Shown: in pieces, positions 27,863-36,397 of the stretch
How the letters are laid out: each line of letters begins with the position of its first letter
Numbering within the stretch: position 1 is the stretch's first letter
NCBI RefSeq assembly: GCF_014635085.1
Contig: NZ_BMCH01000004.1
Coordinates: 62,001-126,000, forward strand
From: Asaia siamensis
Lineage (GTDB): Bacteria; Pseudomonadota; Alphaproteobacteria; Acetobacterales; Acetobacteraceae
DNA length: 64,000 nt
Reading direction: 5' to 3'
Notes under the pieces: generated by a model
Seen by the model: the letters and a program-made list of their open reading frames with translations, nothing else
The model's database searches: none
What the model was told of the DNA's origin: nothing
Program-made: the position numbers and the translations under genes

Positions 27863-28837
27863 ATGCAGGATATTGTCACCGTCGATATTGGAGGCACGAA
27901 CGCGCGTTTTGCGATCGCCAAGGTCGATCAGGGGCGTGTTGTCGAGCTTGGCGAGGCGACTACTCTCCGCACGGCAGATCATGCGAGCCTTGCCCTCGCC
28001 TGGGAGGCCTTTGGTCGAACGATTAATCGCGAATTGCCGCGTTATGCCGGTATCGCCATCGCCTGTCCGATTCAGGGCGAGACGCTGAAGATGACCAATA
28101 ATCCCTGGATCATCCAGCCTGCAATGCTGGCAGAGCGTCTGCATCTCGAAGATTTCACCCTCGTCAATGACTTCGGTGCGGTCGGTCATGCCGTGGCCCA
28201 GATCGATGATCAGTATCTCGAGCATCTCTGTGGTCCTGATCGCCCTCTGCCGACCGAAGGGACGACCACCATTGTCGGGCCGGGTACGGGCCTTGGCGCT
28301 GCGTGTCTTCTGCGTCGCAAGGGGCAGTATTTCGTTATCGAGACCGAGGGCGGACATATCGACTTTGCCCCGCTCGACGAGTTTGAAGACAAGATCCTGC
28401 GCGCTTTGCGCCGTCGTTTCCGCCGTGTTTCGGCTGAGCGCATCGTCTCTGGCCCCGGCCTGACCAATCTCTACGAAATCATCGCCGAGATGCAGGGCCT
28501 GCCCATCACCATGCGCGACAACAAGGCGTTGTGGGAAATGGCCATGGAAGGCCGTGATTCGATGGCAGCTGCCGCCCTCGAGCGCTTCTTCCTGTCGCTT
28601 GGCGCTGTTGCTGGCGATCTCGCTCTTGCCCATCGTGCACAGGGCGTCGTGATTGCCGGTGGTCTCGGCCTGCGTGTCGCTGACAAGCTGCCGCATTCGG
28701 GCTTTGCCGAGCGCTTTGTCGCAAAGGGCCGGTTCGAAAGCATGATGGGGGATATGCCCGTCAAGATCATCACCCATCCGCAGCCGGGTCTCTTCGGCGC
28801 TGCTGCTGCCTTTGCCTCGGATCATCCCGAACTCTGA
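27863..28837 (+). CDS. glk: Glucokinase
   Basis: Phosphorylates glucose to glucose 6-phosphate. The ATG at 27863 has TGGAG 7 bases upstream and gives 324 residues, the usual length; an ORF opening at 27746 would add 39 residues before the phosphate loop. Motifs of the bacterial glucokinase family (not ROK) are VDIGGTNARFAIA near the start, NDFGAVGHAVAQ with the catalytic Asp, GPGTGLGAACL, ETEGGHIDFAP and AGGLGLRVADKLP near the end. It is followed by two inverted repeats, the second a good terminator. Confidence 0.94.
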   Translation: MQDIVTVDIGGTNARFAIAKVDQGRVVELGEATTLRTADHASLALAWEAFGRTINRELPRYAGIAIACPIQGETLKMTNNPWIIQPAMLAERLHLEDFTLVNDFGAVGHAVAQIDDQYLEHLCGPDRPLPTEGTTTIVGPGTGLGAACLLRRKGQYFVIETEGGHIDFAPLDEFEDKILRALRRRFRRVSAERIVSGPGLTNLYEIIAEMQGLPITMRDNKALWEMAMEGRDSMAAAALERFFLSLGAVAGDLALAHRAQGVVIAGGLGLRVADKLPHSGFAERFVAKGRFESMMGDMPVKIITHPQPGLFGAAAAFASDHPEL

Positions 28838-28869
28838 GACGTAACGCGGCAAGAAGGCACTTAACCGCG

Positions 28870-28902
28870 AGAGAGCGGTAGGGCGTTTTCGCTTCGCTCT
28901 CT
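28870..28902. repeat. Inverted repeat after glk
   Basis: AGAGAGCG (28870-28877) and CGCTCTCT (28895-28902) form a perfect 8-bp dyad around a 17-base spacer that itself can form GCG-TTTT-CGC. It lies 33 bases past the glk stop. No U-run follows, so it may serve as an mRNA 3' stabiliser ahead of the terminator at 28951. Confidence 0.4.
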
Positions 28903-28950
28903 TAAGTATGGCAGTAGTCATGCAAAGAAATATAAGCGGTTCCCCGTTGA

Positions 28951-28978
28951 AAGGCCCGGCCTCTGGTCGGGCCTTTTT
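28951..28978 (+). terminator. Intrinsic terminator between glk and dctA
   Basis: AAGGCCCG (28951-28958) pairs perfectly with CGGGCCTT (28968-28975) around a 9-base loop, and five Ts run from 28974 to 28978. It separates glk from dctA in the 310-base gap. The rest of this gap (28979-29147) is AT-rich and probably holds the dctA promoter; I could not fix its boxes. Confidence 0.82.
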
Positions 28979-29147
28979 CGTTGGTCGCTCTTTGGAAAGA
29001 ACTATCGTTACTTTCCATCAGGAGCGCTTGCCTGTCGTCAAGAAAATGTGCTTTTGCGTCCTGACAGTCTTTGCTTATACCAAAAATAATTACAATAATG
29101 TAACCTGAGCGCGGCATTTCAGGCGTGATCGGACATAGAGGCCAGAC

Positions 29148-30494
29148 ATGAAAATCGTTCCGACCACAGAAGGGCATGAGCCCGTTCAGGCAGAGGCCAA
29201 ACGCAAGCCGTTCTATAAGCATACCTATTTTCAGGTTCTGTTCGCAATCGTCGTCGGCTCCCTGATCGGCCATTTTGCCCCCGAAACTGGGCAGGCGCTT
29301 CACCCGTTCGGTGATGGCTTCATCCGCCTGGTGAAGATGATCATCCCGCCGGTGATCTTCCTGACGATCGTGACCGGGATTGCTGGCATGCGCGATCTGC
29401 GCGCTGTTGCGCGTGTGGCAGGGAAGACCTTTGGCTATTTCCTGTTCTTTTCCACGCTTGCTCTCATCGTTGGGCTGATCACTGCCAATGTCATCCGGCC
29501 TGGGGCGGGCATTCATGCCAAGATTGGCGCTGCTGGCGACTACAGCGCCAGTGTCGCAGGCTATATCGGCAAGGCACATGAGAGCAGCATCACCGAGTTC
29601 GTGCTGAACATCATCCCCGATACGTTTGTCTCGGCGCTGACGACAGGCAATATCCTGCAGGCCTTGTTCGTCGCCATTCTGACGGGGGTCGGTCTCGCCC
29701 TGATGGGCGAGCGTGGCGCGCGTGTTTATGACGTGCTTGAAGAAATTTCGGCGGTTGCGTTTCGTATCGTCGCCATTCTGATGAAGGCGGCCCCGATCGG
29801 CGCTTTCGGTGCCATGGCGTTTACTGTTGGCAAATATGGCGCAAGCAGCCTTGCCGATCTCGCCACACTGGTCGTCACCTTCTACCTGACTGCCATCATC
29901 TTTGTTGTGGTCATTCTGGGCCTTGTCGGTCGTCTGGCCGGGTTCTCCATCCTACGTCTGATCGCCTATCTCCGCGCCGAGCTGCTGCTGGTTCTGGGCA
30001 CGTCATCCTCCGAGAGCGCGCTGCCGAGCCTCATGGCCAAGATGGAACAGGCTGGCTGCCCCAAGAGCATTGTCGGACTGGTCGTTCCGATGGGCTATTC
30101 GTTCAATCTCGATGGTACGAATATCTACATGACCCTTGCGGCGCTTTTCATCGCGCAGGCTTACGACATTCATCTCAGCTTCGGGCAACAGATCCTGCTG
30201 CTTGGCATGGCGATGCTTTCATCAAAGGGCGCAGCCGGTGTGACGGGGGCAGGTTTCATCACTCTGGCTGCCACGCTCTCGATTTTGCCGACCATACCGG
30301 TTGCCGGTATCGCGCTCATTCTGGGTGTCGATCGCTTCATGAGCGAATGCCGCAGCCTGACAAACTTCATCGGCAATGCCGTGGCGGCGATTGTCGTGGC
30401 GCGATGGGAGGGCGTACTCAATCGCAAGCAACTGGCCCAGGCTCTTGGCGGTCACGCCTCTGGCCTAGCGGCCCCACCTGTCATTCCCGAGTGA
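29148..30494 (+). CDS. dctA: DctA-type dicarboxylate:cation symporter
   Basis: Inner-membrane secondary carrier of the DAACS family, which imports C4-dicarboxylates (malate, fumarate, succinate) or acidic amino acids. The 448 residues have eight membrane segments and two re-entrant loops. Key motifs are the serine-rich hairpin [18 protein letters not shown], the [17 protein letters not shown] segment with the cation/substrate site, and [13 protein letters not shown]. The wording [10 protein letters not shown] with [10 protein letters not shown] is closer to DctA than to the glutamate carrier GltP. A porin gene follows 18 bases later, then the AtuA pair, so the carrier may import the substrate of that pathway. 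Confidence 0.88.
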   Translation: MKIVPTTEGHEPVQAEAKRKPFYKHTYFQVLFAIVVGSLIGHFAPETGQALHPFGDGFIRLVKMIIPPVIFLTIVTGIAGMRDLRAVARVAGKTFGYFLFFSTLALIVGLITANVIRPGAGIHAKIGAAGDYSASVAGYIGKAHESSITEFVLNIIPDTFVSALTTGNILQALFVAILTGVGLALMGERGARVYDVLEEISAVAFRIVAILMKAAPIGAFGAMAFTVGKYGASSLADLATLVVTFYLTAIIFVVVILGLVGRLAGFSILRLIAYLRAELLLVLGTSSSESALPSLMAKMEQAGCPKSIVGLVVPMGYSFNLDGTNIYMTLAALFIAQAYDIHLSFGQQILLLGMAMLSSKGAAGVTGAGFITLAATLSILPTIPVAGIALILGVDRFMSECRSLTNFIGNAVAAIVVARWEGVLNRKQLAQALGGHASGLAAPPVIPE

Positions 30495-30512
30495 GAAACA
30501 GGGGCTGAGCCC

Positions 30513-32039
30513 ATGGCAAATCATTATTCGCCTTTCACGCGCCTCCGGCTTCTCGGAGCGGCGACGACCGCTCTTTGCCTGTGGGGCGGGCTATCTTCTG
30601 CATTCGCGCAGCAAGGGCATAACCCTGCGCCAGATCCTGCGTCGCAGACGCGCGCGCCTGCTGAACCCGCCGTCAGTACCTATCCTGCGCCCGCAGCGGG
30701 CGATGGACTGACGACATCGGGTTATAATCTCTCACGCTGGGCCGAAGACTGGACGAAGATGCGCGACGCAAAGAACCGTCGTGATTTTCTGGATCGTCTG
30801 AAGTTCATCCCACTCAACAAGAAGCAGAATATCTATCTGACCTTTTCAGGTGAAATGCGCCTGCGCCTGAACCAGACGAGCAATCCCAATCTGAAGAAAG
30901 GGCCTGCCCAGCGTCAGGATATCATGCGCCTTGTCGGCGGTGCTGATCTGCATATCACACGCTATTTCCGCGCATTCGGCGAGCTTGCGCATGGCGGTGT
31001 CTCGGGGCCGAATATCGGTGTTCCTGCGGCTAGCATGCGCAACAAACTGCTGCTTCAGCAATATTTCGCCGAAGCTGATGCGCCGTTGCCTGATCTCAAT
31101 GCAGGGGTGCGGTACGGTCGTCAGGAATTTACGGATGGCGCCAATCTCATGACTTCGCAGCGTGACAATAATACGCTGCGCTTCGTCCTGAACGGCACGC
31201 GGTTCTGGCTGCGGGGCAAGAAGCTTCGTGGTGATTTTTTCGATTTTCACTATACGCTGCTCGGGCGGGGGGGCGCGCGGGACGATGTGATCGATCGGGG
31301 GATACGCTTCTCCGGAGGTACGGCAGGGATCGTGATCCCCACAAGCTTCATGGGCAAATCCAAACTGTTTCTGGACCCATTTGTCTGGCGTCTTCGCAAT
31401 CGGCGTGCCGTATGGGGGAGTGGCCCTGCGAGGGAAGACCGTCTGTATTACGGCATGCGTCTGTGGGGCGATGTCGATCGTCTGACTGTCGACTGGGTCG
31501 CGAATTACCAGGGTGGCCATTATGACGGTCGGCGCATCGAGGCATTTCAGGTGTTTCTCGCCCAGACCTATCGGCTAGGGTCATCGCGCACGGCACCGCG
31601 TATCGGCCTGCATGGCGACTACGCCAGTGGTGGCGGGGCGTTCGGCAAGGGAACGTTGCGCAACGCCCTCGCTCCCTTTGGTAACAATATCTACTACAGC
31701 TATCAGCTCTTTCTGACGCCGACCAATCTGATCGCCCTGGCGCCAAATATCACGGTCTCGCCCATCGAGAGTCTGCGTCTGACCGTCGAGCACCAGTTTG
31801 CTTGGCGGGCAAGCCTGACAGATGCTGTCTATCGTGCCAATGGCACGGCATTTTCCGGCACGCAAAAGACCCATGCGCGTCGTGTCGCGCAGGCCACCCG
31901 TGTGCAGGGTGTCTGGACCTGGACACCGCGATTGAGCTTCACCGGGCGATATGAGCATCTTCAGGCTGGCCCGGCACTGACGCGTGCTGGCTATACCAGC
32001 TCCGATTTTGTGGCGGGCTGGGCGAATTATCGCTTCTGA
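30513..32039 (+). CDS. Alginate-export-domain outer-membrane porin
   Basis: The 508-residue protein has a signal peptide (about 1-33, ending SAFA), a Pro/Ala-rich linker (35-70) and then a large beta-barrel matching the alginate export (AlgE-like) domain: LTFSGEMRLRLNQTSNPN, YFRAFGELAHG, GVRYGRQEFTDG, GTRFWLRGKKLRGDFFDFHY and a final strand ending GWANYRF with terminal Phe. In acetic acid bacteria this family is common and is not restricted to alginate. No alginate synthesis genes are nearby; placement between DctA and the AtuA pair suggests a channel for organic-acid-like solutes. Confidence 0.82.
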   Translation: MANHYSPFTRLRLLGAATTALCLWGGLSSAFAQQGHNPAPDPASQTRAPAEPAVSTYPAPAAGDGLTTSGYNLSRWAEDWTKMRDAKNRRDFLDRLKFIPLNKKQNIYLTFSGEMRLRLNQTSNPNLKKGPAQRQDIMRLVGGADLHITRYFRAFGELAHGGVSGPNIGVPAASMRNKLLLQQYFAEADAPLPDLNAGVRYGRQEFTDGANLMTSQRDNNTLRFVLNGTRFWLRGKKLRGDFFDFHYTLLGRGGARDDVIDRGIRFSGGTAGIVIPTSFMGKSKLFLDPFVWRLRNRRAVWGSGPAREDRLYYGMRLWGDVDRLTVDWVANYQGGHYDGRRIEAFQVFLAQTYRLGSSRTAPRIGLHGDYASGGGAFGKGTLRNALAPFGNNIYYSYQLFLTPTNLIALAPNITVSPIESLRLTVEHQFAWRASLTDAVYRANGTAFSGTQKTHARRVAQATRVQGVWTWTPRLSFTGRYEHLQAGPALTRAGYTSSDFVAGWANYRF

Positions 32040-32146
32040 AAGGTACCTCGCCAGAGTTTGAATGCGCCAAAGGGCCTCCCTGACCGTTGACCTCAGGAAA
32101 CGCCGTTATCAAGACGGCTGGTTTCCAAGCCTCGGAAAGAAGGTGC

Positions 32147-33490
32147 ATGAAAAAGATTGTAAAAATCGCGGCAGGAGCGGGGTTTTCATCCGATCGCATC
32201 CTGCCGGCGCAGGATCTCGCAGAGCGCGCAGACATCCATTATCTCGTTTTCGAATGTCTGGCCGAGCGCACCATCGCGCTTGCCCAGCGTGAAAAGCAGA
32301 GCCATCCCGAACTTGGCTATAATGAGTGGCTGGAAGACAGGATGCTGGCCTGTCTTGCGCCTTGCCATCGGCGCGGCATTACCATCATCACCAATATGGG
32401 GGCGGCAAACCCGCAAGCGGCGGGAGCAAAGATCGCCGAGGTCGCACGGCGACTGGGTTTGCGCGGTCTGAAGATCGCCGTCGTTACAGGTGATGATGTT
32501 CTGGACGCGTGCAAAGCGGTCGATTACCCGCTGATGGAACGCAGTGCGACGCTCTCTTCACTGGGAGCGACAATCGTCTCGGCCAATGCCTATACCGGCT
32601 CCGAGGCTGTGGTGGCAGCGCTGCGCATGGGGGCCGATGTGATCGTGACCGGACGTATCGCCGACCCGTCGCTCTTTCTGGCGCCTCTGATTCACGAATT
32701 CGACTGGGACCCGGAAGACTGGGATCTGATCGGCAAGGGTATCCATATGGGGCATCTGCTCGAATGCAGTGCCCATGCAACCGGCGGATATTTTGCCGAT
32801 CCGGGTTTCAAGGACGTGCCTGACCCGGCCCGCATCGGCTTTCCAATTGCAGAAGTCGAGGCCGATGGCAGTTTCATCGTGACCAAGCTGCCGGGGAGCG
32901 GAGGTATGGTGACGCCGCGGACGCTGAAAGAGCAGACGCTCTACGAGGTGCATGATCCGGCCCATTATCCAACAGCCGATTGCGTGGCTGATTTCAGTCA
33001 GGTGCAGTTCGAACAGATCGCTGCGGACAGGGTTCGCGTTACCGGGGCGCAGGGTCATCCAAGGCCCGAATGCTTCAAGGTTTCAGTCGGTTATGTCGAC
33101 AGCTATATCGGCGAGGGGCAGATCGGCTATTGCGGCCCGAATGCTCTCGCAAGAGCGCAACTGGCTCTTGAAATGGTGCGTCAGCGTCTGATCGATGCCG
33201 GTGTCGAAGCGACGGAAGACCGTTTTGAGCTGATCGGCGTCAACGCAGTGCGCCGTGGGGTGCGTATCGCCCCTGTTTTCGAGCCGGAGGAGGTTCTCAT
33301 TCGCGTGGCCTGTCGTACGGCCGACATGCGCATGGCCCGGCGCGTCGGGCATGAGGTCGAGGCGCTCTGGCTCAATGGTCCCGCAGGCGGGGGTGGCGCA
33401 AGGCGAAGCGCAAATGAGGTGCTGGCTATCGTCTCGGTCCTGATACCGCGTGAGCTTGTTCGTACCGTCGTCGATTATCTGGAGAGTTGA
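32147..33490 (+). CDS. AtuA-family (DUF1446) protein
   Basis: The ATG at 32147 follows GAAGG and gives 447 residues (MKKIVKIAAGAGFSSDRI); a reading from 32087 has no good ribosome site. The protein is the large part of the acyclic terpene utilisation AtuA family: FECLAERTIALAQ, ITNMGAANPQAAG, TGRIADPSLFLAPLIHEF, CSAHATGGYFADPG, IAEVEADGSFIVTK and GSGGMVTPRTLKEQ. AtuA is needed for citronellol/geraniol use in Pseudomonas, yet its reaction is not firmly known. Genes for the acyl-CoA carboxylase side of that route (atuC, atuF) are not here, so another carboxylic acid may be the substrate. The small partner starts 3 bases after its stop. Confidence 0.82.
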   Translation: MKKIVKIAAGAGFSSDRILPAQDLAERADIHYLVFECLAERTIALAQREKQSHPELGYNEWLEDRMLACLAPCHRRGITIITNMGAANPQAAGAKIAEVARRLGLRGLKIAVVTGDDVLDACKAVDYPLMERSATLSSLGATIVSANAYTGSEAVVAALRMGADVIVTGRIADPSLFLAPLIHEFDWDPEDWDLIGKGIHMGHLLECSAHATGGYFADPGFKDVPDPARIGFPIAEVEADGSFIVTKLPGSGGMVTPRTLKEQTLYEVHDPAHYPTADCVADFSQVQFEQIAADRVRVTGAQGHPRPECFKVSVGYVDSYIGEGQIGYCGPNALARAQLALEMVRQRLIDAGVEATEDRFELIGVNAVRRGVRIAPVFEPEEVLIRVACRTADMRMARRVGHEVEALWLNGPAGGGGARRSANEVLAIVSVLIPRELVRTVVDYLES

Positions 33491-33493
33491 GCC

Positions 33494-33820
33494 ATGATCC
33501 TGCATGACATCGCCCATGCCCGCGCGGGCGACAAGGGCAATATTTCCGACATCTCGGTGATCGCCTATGAGCCCGAAGATTACGAGTTTCTGCGTCTTTA
33601 TGTGACGTCAGAGCGGGTGAGGGCCCATTTCGGAAGCATGGTGAAGGGACGCGTGGAGCGCTTCGAGGTACCCGCGCTGGCTGCCCTGAAATTCGTTCTG
33701 CACGATGCGCTTGAGGGTGGGGTCACGCGTACCCTGAATCTCGACATTCATGGCAAGAGCCTCAGCTCGTCGCTGCTTGCCATGACATTGCCGGATCGAC
33801 ACCGTTCAGATCTGCGCTGA
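33494..33820 (+). CDS. AtuA-related small partner protein
   Basis: The 108-residue protein starts ILHDIAHARAGDKGNISDIS, the hallmark of the small domain that in many bacteria forms the C-terminal part of AtuA and elsewhere is a separate gene. Here it is split off and begins 3 bases after the AtuA stop, so the two probably form one complex. The late GVTRTLNLDIHGKSLSSSLL is the second conserved block. Function is unknown beyond the AtuA link. Its stop codon lies inside a hairpin shared with the convergent DUF934 gene. Confidence 0.82.
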   Translation: MILHDIAHARAGDKGNISDISVIAYEPEDYEFLRLYVTSERVRAHFGSMVKGRVERFEVPALAALKFVLHDALEGGVTRTLNLDIHGKSLSSSLLAMTLPDRHRSDLR

Positions 33821-33834
33821 GGAAATCAGCGCAG
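33812..33834. terminator. Hairpin containing the stop codons of two convergent genes
   Basis: CTGCGCTGA (33812-33820) pairs perfectly with TCAGCGCAG (33826-33834) around GGAAA. The plus-strand TGA at 33818-33820 ends the AtuA partner and the minus-strand TGA at 33826-33828 ends the DUF934 gene; both sit in the stem. There is no U-run on either side, so a transcription-stopping role is possible but not typical. Confidence 0.5.
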
Positions 33835-34227
33835 CCCGAGCCGGGTCTGATAGGTGACGGGAAAGAGCGACAGCGCCTTCAACCAGGGCGTCGTGTCGGC
33901 GTCGTCTTCGAGAAGGACACAATCGACACCGCATGTGCGCAGGAATTGCGCCTGATCGGGGATCAGATGGCCTTCAGCGCGTATCTCACCGGCGAAGCCA
34001 TAATACTCGCGCAACGCACGCGCCTGGGTAAAGCCGCGCCCGTCACGGAAGATCGGGAAGCTGACGATAATCAGGTCGAGATGATCGAGCGCCGTACCAA
34101 GCGTCTCGACATCGAATTCCGGTGTCAGGCGAATGGCGCGTGTCGTCTCGGTCATCTCGGCAACCGGTATAATCTCGAGACTCGCCGGGGCCGGATGCCG
34201 GGCCGGAGCGAGATCAAACTGTTTCAT
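33826..34227 (-). CDS. DUF934 protein of the sulfite reductase cluster
   Basis: The 133-residue protein matches DUF934, a family found almost only beside sulfite/nitrite reductase and PAPS reductase genes in proteobacteria. Typical blocks are LDLIIVSFPIFRDGRGFTQA, ALREYYGFAGEIRAEGHLIP and DQAQFLRTCGVDCVLL. The biochemical role is not settled. Its start overlaps the cysI end by 14 bases, so translation is coupled. It is the last gene of the DUF2849-cysI-DUF934 operon; the cysH gene that often follows is absent. Confidence 0.85.
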   Translation of the reverse strand: MKQFDLAPARHPAPASLEIIPVAEMTETTRAIRLTPEFDVETLGTALDHLDLIIVSFPIFRDGRGFTQARALREYYGFAGEIRAEGHLIPDQAQFLRTCGVDCVLLEDDADTTPWLKALSLFPVTYQTRLGLR

Positions 34228-35884
34228 AGGCTGCTTCCTTGAAGGGGGCGTCGCCGAGACGTGTCAGCGTATCGAGAAACTGCTCACCCTTTTCACGCAC
34301 ACTCAGATAACGATCGACGATGCGGGCGATGGCATCGACCATGTCGTCTTCGGGCAGAGCCGCCCCTAGAATATCGCCGGTGCGGGAGAGTGCGTCATCG
34401 CGCCCGCCCAGCGTGATCTGGAAGAATTCCTCGCCGCGCTTGTCGACCCCAAGCAGGCCGATATGCCCGACATGATGATGTCCACAGGCATTGATGCAGC
34501 CGGAGATATTGATGCGCAGCTTGCCAATTTCTTCCTGCAGCGCATTATCGCCAAAGCGCGCGCTCAGTTTCTGCGCAATCGGGATCGACCGGGCATTGGC
34601 CAGCGCGCAGTAATCAAGGCCGGGGCAGGCGACGATATCGCCAATCAGCTCATGATTTGCGTCACCGAGCCCGATGGCGTTGAGTGCCTGCCACAGCTTC
34701 AGCAGGCGATCCTGCGCCACATGGGCCAGAACCACATTCTGAAGATGGGTGATCCGGAGCTCGCCAAACGAAAACTGGTCTGCCAGATCGGCAAGGCGGT
34801 CGAGCTGGTCTGAGGTCGCATCGCCAGGAATGCCGCCGGCTGGCTTGATCGATACCGTCACCGCAATGCGACCCGGTGCGAAATGCGGATGGGTATTGCT
34901 GCGCACCCAGCGATCAAAGGCAATGTCGTTCTGACGGTCTGCCTTGAGGCGTGATTCGGCATCGGGGGATGCCGTCAGATCAGGTGCTGCGAAACGGGCC
35001 TTGATGGCGGCGACCGTCTCGGGGTCGAGGCGATAATGCTCAGGGTTCATCAGCGACAATTCATGCTCGACAGCCTTGCGATAGCCGTCGATGCCGAGCG
35101 CCTGAACGAGAATCTTGATGCGCGCCTTGTAGATGTTATCGCGGCGGCCATAGGCGTTGTAGACGCGCAGTGCCGCTTCGAGCGTCATCAGCAGGTCGGC
35201 TTCCGGCACGGAGTCGAAAAGCTCATGTCCCACCAGAGGTGTGCGTCCCAGACCACCCCCGACGAAGATGCGAAAGAGCGGTCCGTTTTCGCCCGGGCGC
35301 GCAAGAATGCCGATATCATGAAAGCGCGCGGCCACACGGTCATGCGGGCTGCCGGAAATGGCGATCTTGAATTTGCGCGGCAGGAACGTGAATTCGGGAT
35401 GCAGCGTCGACCACTGGCGCAGGATCTCGGCATGGACGCGCGGGTCCATCAGCTCGTCTGCGGCGGCGCCGGCAAACTGGTCGCAGGTCACGTTGCGTAT
35501 GCAATTGCCGCTGGTCTGGATGGCATGCATGTCGACATCAGCGAGCTGCCGCAGGATTTCGGGCGTTTCCTCGAGCTTGATCCAGTTGAACTGGATGTTC
35601 TGCCTGGTGGTGAAATGGCCGTAATCGCGGTCATAGCGCCGGGCGATATGGGCGAGTTTGCGCATCTGGCGCGAGTCGAGCACACCATAGGGTATGGCGA
35701 CGCGCAGCATATAGGCGTGAAGCTGAAGATAGAGACCATTCATCAGCCGCAGGGGCTTGAATTCGTCTTCTGTCAGATCGCCGCTGAGGCGACGCTGAAC
35801 CTGCCCCTCGAATTCGGCAATGCGCGAGGCGAGAAACTCACGATCTGCCGTCTGATACTGGTAGAGTCCGACTGGCGCATTCAT
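34214..35884 (-). CDS. cysI: Sirohaem [4Fe-4S] sulfite/nitrite reductase, hemoprotein
   Basis: Six-electron reductase that probably makes sulfide from sulfite for cysteine synthesis. The 556 residues contain two ferredoxin-like halves (YGHFTTRQNIQFNWI and ELRITHLQNVVLAHV), and the cluster/sirohaem ligands CPGLDYC (about 418) and CINAC (about 463, in ISGCINACGHHHVGH). This is the ferredoxin-dependent or NADPH/flavin type without a fused flavoprotein. Nitrite as substrate cannot be excluded from sequence, but the DUF934/DUF2849 context points to sulfite. It overlaps DUF2849 upstream (ATGA) and DUF934 downstream. Sirohaem synthase (cysG) is not in the window. Confidence 0.92.
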   Translation of the reverse strand: MNAPVGLYQYQTADREFLASRIAEFEGQVQRRLSGDLTEDEFKPLRLMNGLYLQLHAYMLRVAIPYGVLDSRQMRKLAHIARRYDRDYGHFTTRQNIQFNWIKLEETPEILRQLADVDMHAIQTSGNCIRNVTCDQFAGAAADELMDPRVHAEILRQWSTLHPEFTFLPRKFKIAISGSPHDRVAARFHDIGILARPGENGPLFRIFVGGGLGRTPLVGHELFDSVPEADLLMTLEAALRVYNAYGRRDNIYKARIKILVQALGIDGYRKAVEHELSLMNPEHYRLDPETVAAIKARFAAPDLTASPDAESRLKADRQNDIAFDRWVRSNTHPHFAPGRIAVTVSIKPAGGIPGDATSDQLDRLADLADQFSFGELRITHLQNVVLAHVAQDRLLKLWQALNAIGLGDANHELIGDIVACPGLDYCALANARSIPIAQKLSARFGDNALQEEIGKLRINISGCINACGHHHVGHIGLLGVDKRGEEFFQITLGGRDDALSRTGDILGAALPEDDMVDAIARIVDRYLSVREKGEQFLDTLTRLGDAPFKEAAYETV

Positions 35885-36198
35885 GCGTTCAACTCCGTAG
35901 CAAATTGCGGATGAACTGTCGGGCCGAAAGCCCTGATCCGCTCCCTGACACTGACCGGTGCGGCTATTGCACCGGGCCTTACCACAACCTCATACACACC
36001 CACGACACCATCGTTCTGGGCCGATTTTGTGGCAGCATCGAGTGCCGATTCGTATTCCTCGGGCGAGAGAATGGCAGCATGGGCGATGGAGCGCTGCCAG
36101 CTGCCATTGGCATCGCGCCAGACGATCAGCCCATCGAGCAGTCTGTTGGCCGTCAGCACGAGTGCCTCGCCAGCGCCTATGCGTATCGCCCGTTTCAT
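35881..36198 (-). CDS. DUF2849 protein, first gene of the sulfite reductase operon
   Basis: The ATG at 36196-36198 has GGGAG 6 bases upstream and gives 105 residues (MKRAIRIGAGEALVLTANRL). It matches DUF2849, a small family found before cysI in alphaproteobacteria and of unknown role. Blocks are LLDGLIVWRDANGSW and HAAILSPEEYESALDAA. Its stop overlaps cysI by 4 bases. The dyad-rich region 36235-36273 upstream should be the operon's promoter. Confidence 0.8.
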   Translation of the reverse strand: MKRAIRIGAGEALVLTANRLLDGLIVWRDANGSWQRSIAHAAILSPEEYESALDAATKSAQNDGVVGVYEVVVRPGAIAAPVSVRERIRAFGPTVHPQFATELNA

Positions 36199-36234
36199 GA
36201 TCGCTCCCGCCTTGTTTGAGCTTTTCACTGCGTG

Positions 36235-36273
36235 GTTTATAAACTATCCACGATGATCGTGTGTTTATATCAC
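36235..36273. promoter_or_regulatory. Cluster of dyads in the DUF2849-cysI-DUF934 promoter
   Basis: GTTTATAAAC (36235-36244) is a perfect 10-base palindrome. CACGAT-G-ATCGTG (36249-36261) is a perfect dyad with a one-base centre. GTG-TTTATAT-CAC (36261-36273) is a looser dyad next to it. They lie 37-75 bases upstream of the first gene on the minus strand, where a promoter and operator are expected. The regulator, possibly a sulfur-responsive one, is not known. Confidence 0.5.
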
Positions 36274-36397
36274 AGGAAACCGTGGCGGGAGCAAGGCGCT
36301 AATCCACGCTCCTGTTCAGGAAATTGCGCTTTCGCCTCTTGCGGCGGGGGAGAATTGCCGCATACCGGACCTGTTAACCCAGCGTGGAGCCGAGACG

